A DNA stretch of 48,374 nt from CAZZIQ01 sp964654355 (GTDB lineage Bacteria; Pseudomonadota; Gammaproteobacteria; GCF-002020875): the NCBI GenBank assembly GCA_964654355.1, contig CAZZIQ010000006.1, forward strand, positions 1-48,374. Direction: 5' to 3'. A program made the position numbers and the translations under genes. Position 1 is the stretch's first letter, and each line of letters begins with the position of its first letter. Below are positions 1-6,805 of the stretch, in pieces. The notes below the pieces were generated by a model. The model saw only the letters and a program-made list of their open reading frames with translations, had not been told where the DNA came from and searched no databases.

Positions 1-62
1 GCGTTTGCGACTTCACCGAGCGTAGAGATGGTGACGAATTTGCCCTGCGTTTTTCTCTTCAT
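1..62 (-). CDS. Possible N-terminus of a Fic-family protein (partial, runs off the left edge)
   Basis: Reading the minus strand from an ATG at 62, 20 codons are open to the edge: M-K-R-K-T-Q-G-K-F-V-T-I-S-T-L-G-E-V-A-N. Many Fic/DOC-domain proteins begin with a similar G-x-[FY]-V-x(6)-G-E segment before a proline-rich stretch, so this could be one. The fragment is too short to show the Fic core motif. A weak CAGG lies just before the ATG. The assignment is an inference from the N-terminal pattern only. Confidence 0.3.
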   Translation of the reverse strand, partial: MKRKTQGKFVTISTLGEVAN

Positions 63-263
63 TGCCTGATGTCGAACCTGAATTAGTGCGGCTCTTTATT
101 TTAGTTTAATGGTCTAAAGTAAGACAAAAGGCTCGGCAATTTTTCGATACCGTGCGGAATTCAGGGCTGTTTATGCGCTCAGGCGTATCTCAGGCGATCG
201 GTTGTTGCGCATTCTCCAGAGCCAGTCTCTCGCTTTCACTTCCGCATACTGCAGGTGGATTTT

Positions 264-312
264 TTGATTCTAATCAAGGAATGATTGAGAGCGGTTCACA
301 TAATATCCCAAG
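264..312 (+). promoter_or_regulatory. FNR/CRP-family box and promoter of the nor cluster
   Basis: TTGATTCTAATCAA at 264-277 matches the FNR consensus TTGAT-N4-ATCAA in all ten defined positions. A -10-like CATAAT (298-303) would place transcription start near 310-312, about 41 bases from the centre of the box, the usual class II activator spacing. The first gene downstream starts at 351. The regulator could be FNR, or a DNR/NNR-type NO sensor that uses the same sequence. Positions 63-263 hold no gene I can support. Confidence 0.8.
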
Positions 313-350
313 AAGTATTGGTTCGTGGTGCGCTTTTTAGGTGGGTGCCT

Positions 351-461
351 ATGTCGTTGCAGAAGATTTATGAGAAGAGTGAAAACAAAGCGGTTTTTGT
401 CATCGTTGCCGTTTTTGTGGTTGTTCATTTTGTGCTGGTGCTGATGCTTGAGAATTCATGA
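351..461 (+). CDS. 36-residue single-membrane-span microprotein at the head of the nor cluster
   Basis: ATG at 351 follows a good ribosome site (AGGTGGG at 339-345). It encodes 36 residues: a charged N-terminus (about 1-13, MSLQKIYEKSENK), then one hydrophobic helix (about 14-33) rich in Val, Phe and Leu, and a short tail ending LENS. It is the first gene after the FNR promoter and lies 390 bases before norC. Size and topology resemble small accessory subunits of respiratory oxidases such as CcoQ or CydX, but I see no diagnostic sequence match. A role in assembly or stability of the NO reductase is inference from position. It is short enough for automatic annotation to miss. Confidence 0.6.
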   Translation: MSLQKIYEKSENKAVFVIVAVFVVVHFVLVLMLENS

Positions 462-500
462 TCATTTTCGGATCTCTTCGTTCTTTTCGGGAAGTGAAGT

Positions 501-854
501 GTGATTGAGCCGGTCGCATTGGCAGATTTCTTTACGGTGTTTTTTTCTGCCGCGATGGTGATTCTTTGTGGGGCGTTGTATGCCTTGTTGTTTGCTTACA
601 GCCGGATTCGCAACATGCCCGGCCTGATGTGGTTGGCGTATCTGTCCTACAGCGCGCTGGTGATCTCGGTATTTTTTCTTGGTGATGCCGCTAATCTTTT
701 CAATAGTCATTTCTGGACATCGATCGTGGCGCTGATGTTGCTGGGTTATTTGTTGGCTCCGCGTGCAATCTGGAAGCTTTGTGTGGGTACGCATGCCTGT
801 GAGCAGGAGGCGACCGATTCTTTTCATTCTTCCGAAAGGAGTACCTTGTTATGA
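501..854 (+). CDS. Small integral membrane protein preceding norC
   Basis: GTG at 501 has a ribosome site (GGGAAG at 489-494). The 117-residue product has about three hydrophobic segments (roughly 8-30, 42-62 and 70-88) and a soluble tail with two cysteines. Its end overlaps the start of norC by four bases, so the two are probably translationally coupled. I do not recognise the family. Position suggests a membrane partner or assembly factor for the NorCB reductase, comparable in role, not in visible sequence, to NorE/NorF of other denitrifiers. Confidence is high that it is a gene and low for function. Confidence 0.65.
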   Translation: MIEPVALADFFTVFFSAAMVILCGALYALLFAYSRIRNMPGLMWLAYLSYSALVISVFFLGDAANLFNSHFWTSIVALMLLGYLLAPRAIWKLCVGTHACEQEATDSFHSSERSTLL

Positions 855-1447
855 CCCAAGAATTTTGGTGGTCATCCTCTTCACTCTGGCGAAAGATTGC
901 TGTCTGGGTGACGGGGATTTCGCTGATTACCCTGATTTTTCTGACCTTCGACACGATGTCGTACATCGTGGCTGGAGGGAAGCAGGTTCCGGCTTACTCC
1001 ATCATTAATCAGCGTGTCAGTTACGAATTTAATGATGAAAAGAATCGCTACGAGCCGGTGATTGGTCAGGATGACCCGCTGTTCGGAAAGATGCTGAATG
1101 AAGCAGAGGCAGAAGCCCTGATTACTACTGGCAAGCTCAACATTCAGGCCAAGAATTGCATGCAGTGTCACACCCTGTTGGGCAATGGCGCGTATTACGC
1201 GCCAGATCTGACCAAGGCATGGCTGGATCCGATGTGGGGTGACCGCAAGAGTCGCGAGGCGAACATGGTTGCATTTCTGATGGACCCGAGTAAGGGCGCG
1301 AACAACGCGTTGGGTCGACGTATGCCGAATCTCGGAATTACAGAAGACGAGGCGCGCGCCACTGTGGCTTATCTAAAGTGGATGAGCGCAATCAATACAC
1401 TTGGGTTCCCGCACAACTTCCGCGGCATGGACCAGGACGCTAACTAA
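851..1447 (+). CDS. norC: Nitric oxide reductase subunit C (membrane-anchored cytochrome c)
   Basis: NorC takes electrons from periplasmic cytochrome c or cupredoxin and passes them to NorB, which reduces 2 NO to N2O. The 198-residue protein has one N-terminal membrane anchor (about 15-40) and then a periplasmic c-type cytochrome domain. The haem motif CMQCH is at 103-107 and a probable axial methionine is at 158 (RRMPNLG). The segments LLGNGAYYAPDLTKAWLDP and YLKWMSAINTLGFPHNF are typical of NorC. The length is usual for the family, somewhat above 150-residue forms. It overlaps the upstream small membrane gene by four bases and precedes norB by 11 bases, so it sits inside one FNR-controlled operon. 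Confidence 0.96.
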   Translation: MTQEFWWSSSSLWRKIAVWVTGISLITLIFLTFDTMSYIVAGGKQVPAYSIINQRVSYEFNDEKNRYEPVIGQDDPLFGKMLNEAEAEALITTGKLNIQAKNCMQCHTLLGNGAYYAPDLTKAWLDPMWGDRKSREANMVAFLMDPSKGANNALGRRMPNLGITEDEARATVAYLKWMSAINTLGFPHNFRGMDQDAN

Positions 1448-1458
1448 GGAGTTTCGAC

Positions 1459-2904
1459 ATGGCTGTTCTTGGAAGATTTGATACCACCAATCTGAATGGC
1501 GGTCAGAAGCTGGCGCTCAAGTACTTCACAGTATCTCTGGTGTTGTTTGGTGCTCAGGTACTGTTTGGTGTTTTAGCGGGTTTTCAGTACCTGTATCCGG
1601 ACTTCCTGTTCGAGGTCATTGATTTCTCTGTGAACCGAACCGTGCACGTCAATGCGTTGGTCGTATGGTTGCTCTATGGCTTCCTCGGCGGTGTTTATTG
1701 GATGTTGGAGGATGAGTCGCAACATGAGGTAGTCGGTCTGAAACTAGGCAACCTTATTTTCTGGGTATTGACGATTGCCGTGGCTGTAGTGGTCGCGGTT
1801 TACATCTTGGTTCAGGTGGGACCGGCCGATATCAAGACCATCTGGTTCATCATGGAAGGCCGTGAATATATCGAGGCGCCGCGTTGGGCGGACATCGGTA
1901 TTGTGGTTGCGGTGTTGGTATTCTTCTACAACGTGGTGGCAACCTTCAGTAGAGGGCGTTATACCGGCGTAGCCGGTGTTCTAGTGCTCGATCTGCTAGC
2001 CTTGGCGGGCCTGTATTTGGCGGGCATGTTCTTTACCCCAAATATTTCAGTAGATCAGTTCTGGTGGTGGTGGGTGATCCATCTCTGGGTTGAGGCAACT
2101 TGGGAAGTGATGGTGGGTTGCATCATGGCCTATATGCTGATGGAAACCTTGGGTGTACGTCGCAAGATTGTTGAAACATGGTTGTATATCGAAGTGGCTC
2201 TGTTATTCGGTTCGGGTATTCTCGGTTTGGGGCATCACTATTTTTGGATTGGCACGCCGGAATACTGGCTCACGATTGGCGGTTTCTTCTCGGCACTAGA
2301 GCCAATACCACTGGTAGCGATGGTTGTGCATGCGGTATTTGATTCCGGTGCGCACAATATGAAGAACAAGAATCACCCCGCCTTGGGTTGGACCATCGGG
2401 CAGGCGGTCGGCAATTTCTTTGGCGCAGGTGTGTGGGGCTTTATGCACACCTTGCCGCAGATCAATCTCTATACTCACGGCACCCAATGGACCGCATCGC
2501 ATGGCCATTTGGCATTCTTTGGTGCCTACGCTGCTGCAGTGATTGCATTCTTCTATCTGGCTGCGCAGAAATCGCGTGGTGAAGTCTGGATGAGTGGCAA
2601 TTTGATTGGCGGTTGGAAGTGGAAGTGGTCTACAGCGCTGTTGTGGATTGGCATGATTGGTATGGTGATGGCGTTGCTGATTGCCGGTTATAGCCAGTCA
2701 CAGATTGAGCGTGCTGTTGAGGGCTCGACTTGGATGGGCTATTTTGCAGCGCAGGCGCATCCGTCGTTTCTCAATGCCATGTTCTGGCGCCAAGTCTCCG
2801 GCATCATCTTCGCGTTGGGCTATGTATTGCTGGTGTGGGATCTGTTGACCCTTGGGAAGAGAGAGACGCGACCTGCGGTTCAGCATCGAGAGCTGGCTGC
2901 ATAG
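1459..2904 (+). CDS. norB: Nitric oxide reductase subunit B (catalytic)
   Basis: This is the haem-copper-oxidase-superfamily catalytic subunit of cNOR: 481 residues, about 12 membrane spans. Conserved haem and FeB motifs are visible: HVNALVVW with His63, HLWVEATWEVMVG with His208 and Glu212/Glu216, GLGHHYFWIG with His259/His260, and WTASHGHLAFFGAYA with His348/His350. There is no quinol-oxidising N-terminal extension, and norC is adjacent, so this is the cytochrome-dependent form and not qNOR. The ribosome site AAGGAG precedes the ATG. The usual downstream norQ and norD genes are absent here; a terminator follows directly. Confidence 0.97.
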   Translation: MAVLGRFDTTNLNGGQKLALKYFTVSLVLFGAQVLFGVLAGFQYLYPDFLFEVIDFSVNRTVHVNALVVWLLYGFLGGVYWMLEDESQHEVVGLKLGNLIFWVLTIAVAVVVAVYILVQVGPADIKTIWFIMEGREYIEAPRWADIGIVVAVLVFFYNVVATFSRGRYTGVAGVLVLDLLALAGLYLAGMFFTPNISVDQFWWWWVIHLWVEATWEVMVGCIMAYMLMETLGVRRKIVETWLYIEVALLFGSGILGLGHHYFWIGTPEYWLTIGGFFSALEPIPLVAMVVHAVFDSGAHNMKNKNHPALGWTIGQAVGNFFGAGVWGFMHTLPQINLYTHGTQWTASHGHLAFFGAYAAAVIAFFYLAAQKSRGEVWMSGNLIGGWKWKWSTALLWIGMIGMVMALLIAGYSQSQIERAVEGSTWMGYFAAQAHPSFLNAMFWRQVSGIIFALGYVLLVWDLLTLGKRETRPAVQHRELAA

Positions 2905-2927
2905 CTGAAGCGGTTGCTTACACTGAA

Positions 2928-2955
2928 AATGCCCGCAATTTGGCGGGCATTTTTT
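2928..2955 (+). terminator. Bidirectional rho-independent terminator between norB and the FKBP gene
   Basis: The nine-base stem AATGCCCGC (2928-2936) pairs with GCGGGCATT (2943-2951) around a six-base loop and is followed by TTTT on the plus strand. On the minus strand the same hairpin is also followed by a T-run, which suits the convergent genes norB and the FKBP gene ending at 2969. Confidence 0.88.
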
Positions 2956-2968
2956 ATGGTTACGATTC

Positions 2969-3460
2969 TCAGTGTGCGTTTTCGAAGATGGATTCGTCGG
3001 TTTGGATGACGCCACTTGCGAGTTCGCTCTCAAGCGCAGGGCGAACTTCGGTAATCACGAGATCCACGAGAAGTGGTATGCCTGCCAATGGATGATTTCC
3101 ATCTACGGTTACCTCGTCTCGGTCTACCGTAATCACGGTAACCGCAACATCTTGATTGTTCTTCTGGGTGTAGAAGCGCGCTCCCGGATAGGGAGTTGGG
3201 TCTGCAGGGAATTGGCTCAGAGGAATCTTGCGGACCCGTTCTGGGTCGTGGGGGCCGAAGCCTTCTTCCGGGGCAATCTTGAAGGTCAATCGTTCGCCCG
3301 CGACATGGCCCTCGACTTCATGCTCAATCGCGGGCAGTACCATGCCATATCCCTGAATGAATTGCAGGGCTTCGCTATCGTCCGTGCTATCAACTAGGTT
3401 GGCTTTCTCGTCCACCATGCGATATTCGATAGTGACAACGCTGTTCTTGGTTATTTTCAT
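2969..3460 (-). CDS. SlyD-like FKBP-type peptidyl-prolyl cis-trans isomerase
   Basis: The 163-residue protein begins MKITKNSVVTIEYRMVD and carries the FKBP core interrupted by an insert-in-flap chaperone domain, as in SlyD/FkpB. The segment VDGNHPLAG returns to the FKBP fold, followed by a beta strand with LVDLVITEVRPA. It would catalyse prolyl isomerisation and hold unfolded clients in the cytoplasm. The C-terminus lacks the His/Cys-rich nickel-binding tail of E. coli SlyD, so a metallochaperone role is not supported. It is convergent to norB and divergent from the HPP gene. It is probably unrelated to denitrification, though SlyD homologues often sit near metalloenzyme genes. Confidence 0.88.
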   Translation of the reverse strand: MKITKNSVVTIEYRMVDEKANLVDSTDDSEALQFIQGYGMVLPAIEHEVEGHVAGERLTFKIAPEEGFGPHDPERVRKIPLSQFPADPTPYPGARFYTQKNNQDVAVTVITVDRDEVTVDGNHPLAGIPLLVDLVITEVRPALESELASGVIQTDESIFENAH

Positions 3461-3522
3461 GGTGTTTCGTCAATGGAGGTTTGGGTGCTAGTATCCGGCA
3501 CGCTTTGTCTGGAGGATGATGG

Positions 3523-4035
3523 ATGTTACATGGAATGCATGCGCAAGAAGCAACGGCCTCAGTAGTGGGAGCCTTCGCTGCAACGCTGATGGCATCTTTC
3601 CTGAGTTACACCATTCTTGAGGGTGAACATATTGGTATGGTGCTCGCGTCGACCGGTGCGTCGGCGATGCTCATTTTTGCGCTGCCACATAGCCCGGCAT
3701 CGCGTCCATGGAATCTTGTGGCCGGTCACCAGGTTTCTGCTTTTGTTGGGATCAGTTGTTTGTTGTTGATTGATCATCCGGTTTTTGCGTCTTCTGTAGC
3801 TATCGTGTTGTCCATGTTGCTAATGCATGGAGCGCGCTGTTTGCATCCGCCAGGTGGAGCAACTGCAGTTACTGCGGCGATTGGTAGCCCACAGATTGAG
3901 TCTTTGGGTTATGCCTTTTTGGTGGTGCCAGTGTTATTGAATTCTGTTATTTTGCTCTCAATCGCGCTGGCAGTTGGAACTCTACGTGAGCGCAATCCGT
4001 TTACTGAAAAAACGGTTAATCCTCCAGATTCTTGA
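3523..4035 (+). CDS. HPP-family integral membrane protein
   Basis: The 170-residue protein has four to five hydrophobic helices. It contains the family signature HPPGGATA after CL (about 108-115) and the segment LASTGASAMLIFALPHSPASRPWNLVAGH typical of the HPP family (PF04982). Some plant and cyanobacterial members have been linked to nitrite transport, so a nitrite role is plausible in this setting but not shown by the sequence. The ATG at 3523 follows GGAGG (3511-3515). Its end overlaps the convergent narL end by 20 bases, a tight arrangement that suggests no terminator between them. Confidence 0.85.
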   Translation: MLHGMHAQEATASVVGAFAATLMASFLSYTILEGEHIGMVLASTGASAMLIFALPHSPASRPWNLVAGHQVSAFVGISCLLLIDHPVFASSVAIVLSMLLMHGARCLHPPGGATAVTAAIGSPQIESLGYAFLVVPVLLNSVILLSIALAVGTLRERNPFTEKTVNPPDS

Positions 4036-4669
4036 TCGCCCACACCGCGGCTTCAACTCGGCTACTAAGCTGGAGTTTGCGCAGGATATGTTTGATATGC
4101 ACCTTGACGGTGGCATCAGAGATTCCAAGTTTTCGTGCAATCAGTTTGTTGCTTAATCCTTCTGACAATAGCTGCAGCGCTTCTGTTTCGCGCTGGGTTA
4201 GGCCGGCCTGATCCGGCGTGTTGGTGAGTGTTTGATTCTGGCGAAAAAAATTAGCAAGTAGAGTTGCAAGCTGTGGGCTGATTACAGTTTCTCCCTTGAG
4301 AACGTTATGGATTCCCGCAAGGATGTCTTCAGGTTCCATGTCCTTGAGCAGATAGCCGTTTGCGCCGAGGCGGAGTGCGGTCAGTACATTCTCTTCGTTG
4401 TTGGAAACCGTGAGCATGATGATTTTTGCGTTGAGCTCGTGTTTTTTTAGGGCACTCAATGTTTCGAGACCATTCATGCCGCGCATATCAATGTCCAGCA
4501 AAATGAGCTGTGGCTGTGTTTTCAGTGCTTTTTCGATGCCTTCTTCGCCGCCGGCAGCTTCTTCCGTAACTTCTAGCGCCGGGTCCATTGAAAGCAGGTT
4601 GCGCACCCCTTTGCGAAACAAGGGATGGTCATCAATCACAAGAATCGAGGTCATAGGTTCTGTAGCCAT
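4016..4669 (-). CDS. narL: Nitrate/nitrite response regulator NarL
   Basis: This is a LuxR/FixJ-type two-component regulator of 217 residues. The receiver domain has the acidic pair Asp13/Asp14, phosphoacceptor Asp59 in LLDIDM, Thr87 and Lys109, the same arrangement as E. coli NarL. The C-terminal helix-turn-helix starts near residue 155 (LTQRETEALQLLSEG, then DATVKVHIKHILRKL). It would bind TACYYMT heptamers when phosphorylated by NarX, activating nar and adjusting nap. Candidate heptamers lie at 6659-6693. It overlaps the end of narX by 19 bases and is cotranscribed with it. Confidence 0.93.
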   Translation of the reverse strand: MATEPMTSILVIDDHPLFRKGVRNLLSMDPALEVTEEAAGGEEGIEKALKTQPQLILLDIDMRGMNGLETLSALKKHELNAKIIMLTVSNNEENVLTALRLGANGYLLKDMEPEDILAGIHNVLKGETVISPQLATLLANFFRQNQTLTNTPDQAGLTQRETEALQLLSEGLSNKLIARKLGISDATVKVHIKHILRKLQLSSRVEAAVWAIKNLED

Positions 4670-6543
4670 GGAGTGATGTCCTGAGAATTTTCAGCATGAT
4701 TTAGTATAGGAGTAAACTGCAGACTAATGATGGTGCCGCCGCCATCTCGTGGATGGATATCGAGAATGCCACCGAGCGCACGAGCGCGTTCATGCATAAT
4801 AGAGAGACCATAGTGACCTGATTTTTTGTTGTTTGGGTCAAATCCAATGCCGTCATCTTCAATTTTCAATCTGATTTGCCTCTGTTCGAAACAGTGAATC
4901 TGGATTGAAACCTGTTTGGCTTGTGCATGTTTCTGGATGTTGTTCAGCGTTTCTCGCAAGATGTAAATCAGATGGACAGCTTCGTGCGGACTGATGCTGC
5001 AATCGCCAAGGCGGGTTTCGAGCTGGATGGAAAATCCGCCTTTTTCTTGGAATTCATGAGCTGATTTGGTGATTTCATCCGAGATCTCATCGGTCCGAAT
5101 GCTGAGGCGAAAGGTGGTCAACAATTCGCGCAAGCGGGCATAGGCGTTGGTCAGTTCGGCGCGGATATCATTGCTGATTGCCTGGGCTGCATGAGCCTCT
5201 TCTTCTTGGGGGAGTAGCTTCTGCAATCGACTGACTTCGATTTTCAAGTAAGACAGTGATTGCGCGATAGAGTCATGTAGCTCGCGCGCAATGTTACTAC
5301 GTTCAAGATTCAGCAAGTTCTCCTGTTCTTGAATGGAGCTTTGTGAAATCATGAGAGCAGAGGCGATCTGTTCAGCAATAATCCGAAGAGTCATGCGCTC
5401 CCATTCGTCTAGCGCGCGAATGTCTGCATCGAGAGTAAGTAGGCCGTAAGGGGCTTCGTGATCCCGATTTTTAATCGGAATGGTCATGCGCGAAACGGTG
5501 ACTTCAGGCGTTGCGTGACACCGCTGGCAATCATTTTCGCAACCTTCCTCCTTAGATACAGGCCCTGGAAAAGAAGCAAGCAGGTGCCCGTTGGCTGCGT
5601 TCGCTTTTGATAGGCAAATGACGCCGCCTGAGATATTCAGGAATTTTCGAATCTCTCTGAGGATGGCAACATAGGATTCGCTTCTGGTCGGGTTTTCGGC
5701 CAATATTTTCGATGTAGAGGACAGTAATTCTAGACCGGATTTTTTTCGCTCAAGATCAATATTTTTCTGTTTGAGTTCATTTTCTCTTTCTATATGGTTG
5801 TCAGCTAATTCTGATGCCATTGCGTTGAATGTGCTGGCGAGAATGCCGATTTCGTTGGCATCTTTGTAAGTTGCACGTGATGCAAAGTCTCCGCGGCGAA
5901 TGGCGTTTACAGCGGACATCAGGGAATCCAGCGGACGGATTACGCTTTCATTTACTGCATAGATTGAAGCAGCCACGATAACCAAGATTAAGAAGAGGCT
6001 AGAAATCTGGATGACATGCAGTGTTTGAATCTTGTTTTCTACCTCCAGTTCGATCTCCTTGACCATGTTGTCAATCACAGAAACAAAAGCAGGAAGCGCG
6101 TAGAGGTATTCGCTCTGTAATTCTTGGATCAGAGTTAGATTTGATGCATTGGATTGATAGGAAGCAACGCTTTTCTGAATCAATGTATCGATCCGCCGCC
6201 AATCAATGACAACGTTCTCGTAGGTTTTCTGTAGGCGAGTATTTCCATTTTCTTGCAGTGGGCGTCTCACTACAGGCCCATTCAGTCGGTTTGAAAACTG
6301 GGTGGAAAGATAGTGCAGGGTGGACGCTTTTCTTTCTGGATCGGATTGAGCTTGTAGGGTAGTTCCGATCTGATAAGCCAGCATACGTAAAGAGCCTGCA
6401 TCGTTTACAGCGCTACCCATTCCGCTGACCGACTCGGTAACTTGGATCGAGCTCAGCATGCTGACAAACACCAATAACAGGATGATGCCCATCGAGATGC
6501 GAAAGCGTGTAATCAGCGAATAATTCTTTTTGTGTTCAGGCAT
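4651..6543 (-). CDS. narX: Nitrate/nitrite sensor histidine kinase NarX
   Basis: The 630-residue sensor has a short cytoplasmic start, TM1 (about 15-35), and a periplasmic four-helix sensor with the nitrate P-box (NDAGSLRMLAYQIG). TM2 is near 180-200, followed by HAMP, a central GAF-like module, and a HisKA_3 kinase with phosphorylated His in ERSNIARELHDSIAQSLS. The HATPase part shows N-box ETLNNIQKHA and G-box DDGIGFD. The central module carries a cysteine cluster, C-x3-C-x2-C-H; clustered cysteines there are known for NarX relatives. The gene is divergent from narK1 and overlaps narL, forming the narXL operon. Confidence 0.93.
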   Translation of the reverse strand: MPEHKKNYSLITRFRISMGIILLLVFVSMLSSIQVTESVSGMGSAVNDAGSLRMLAYQIGTTLQAQSDPERKASTLHYLSTQFSNRLNGPVVRRPLQENGNTRLQKTYENVVIDWRRIDTLIQKSVASYQSNASNLTLIQELQSEYLYALPAFVSVIDNMVKEIELEVENKIQTLHVIQISSLFLILVIVAASIYAVNESVIRPLDSLMSAVNAIRRGDFASRATYKDANEIGILASTFNAMASELADNHIERENELKQKNIDLERKKSGLELLSSTSKILAENPTRSESYVAILREIRKFLNISGGVICLSKANAANGHLLASFPGPVSKEEGCENDCQRCHATPEVTVSRMTIPIKNRDHEAPYGLLTLDADIRALDEWERMTLRIIAEQIASALMISQSSIQEQENLLNLERSNIARELHDSIAQSLSYLKIEVSRLQKLLPQEEEAHAAQAISNDIRAELTNAYARLRELLTTFRLSIRTDEISDEITKSAHEFQEKGGFSIQLETRLGDCSISPHEAVHLIYILRETLNNIQKHAQAKQVSIQIHCFEQRQIRLKIEDDGIGFDPNNKKSGHYGLSIMHERARALGGILDIHPRDGGGTIISLQFTPILNHAENSQDITPWLQNL

Positions 6544-6658
6544 GGTCAGAGGAGTTAGTTATGCGGTATGCGGTAGTAGCTCATGGGTAGATCAGGGCTA
6601 TTGCAACTTGTTTCTGAATGCTAGTCGAAGATCACGAAAACACAATAAATACACAGGG

Positions 6659-6693
6659 ATAGGTATGGTAGTACTGGTACCACTTTGGTGGTA
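6659..6693 (+). promoter_or_regulatory. Candidate NarL binding region upstream of narK1 and narX
   Basis: At 6678-6693 the sequence TACCACT-TT-GGTGGTA has the 7-2-7 inverted layout NarL prefers (TACYYMT-N2-AKRRGTA), with one mismatch in the left half and two in the right. A perfect single heptamer, ATAGGTA (reverse of TACCTAT), lies at 6659-6665. The region is the 262-base gap between divergent narX (start 6543) and narK1 (start 6806). I found no clear FNR box there, so anaerobic control may use a degenerate site. Confidence 0.55.
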
Positions 6694-6763
6694 TCTGATG
6701 CATCGAAAGCTTCACTTGTTGTCTAAAAAGGGGTGTTGAAGAGGAGCAGATAGCTGAGTAGTT

Positions 6764-6788
6764 TGCGTTCCGATGAATTAGGAACGCA
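6764..6788 (+). other. 5' leader hairpin just before the narK1 ribosome site
   Basis: TGCGTTCC (6764-6771) and GGAACGCA (6781-6788) form a perfect eight-base inverted repeat around a nine-base loop. The structure ends 17 bases before the narK1 ATG and directly next to the ribosome site GAGGGAA. It has no T-run, so it is not a terminator; it may be an operator or an mRNA-stabilising leader element. Confidence 0.45.
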
Positions 6789-6805
6789 CTACGAGGGAAT
6801 GTGTC

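Noticed and set aside
152..340. 62-codon open frame before the nor cluster
   Set aside because: It spans the FNR box and -10 region, has no ribosome site and gives no recognisable protein.
6530..6739. 69-codon plus-strand frame between narX and narK1
   Set aside because: It overlaps the NarL sites and the narX start; the translation has no family features.
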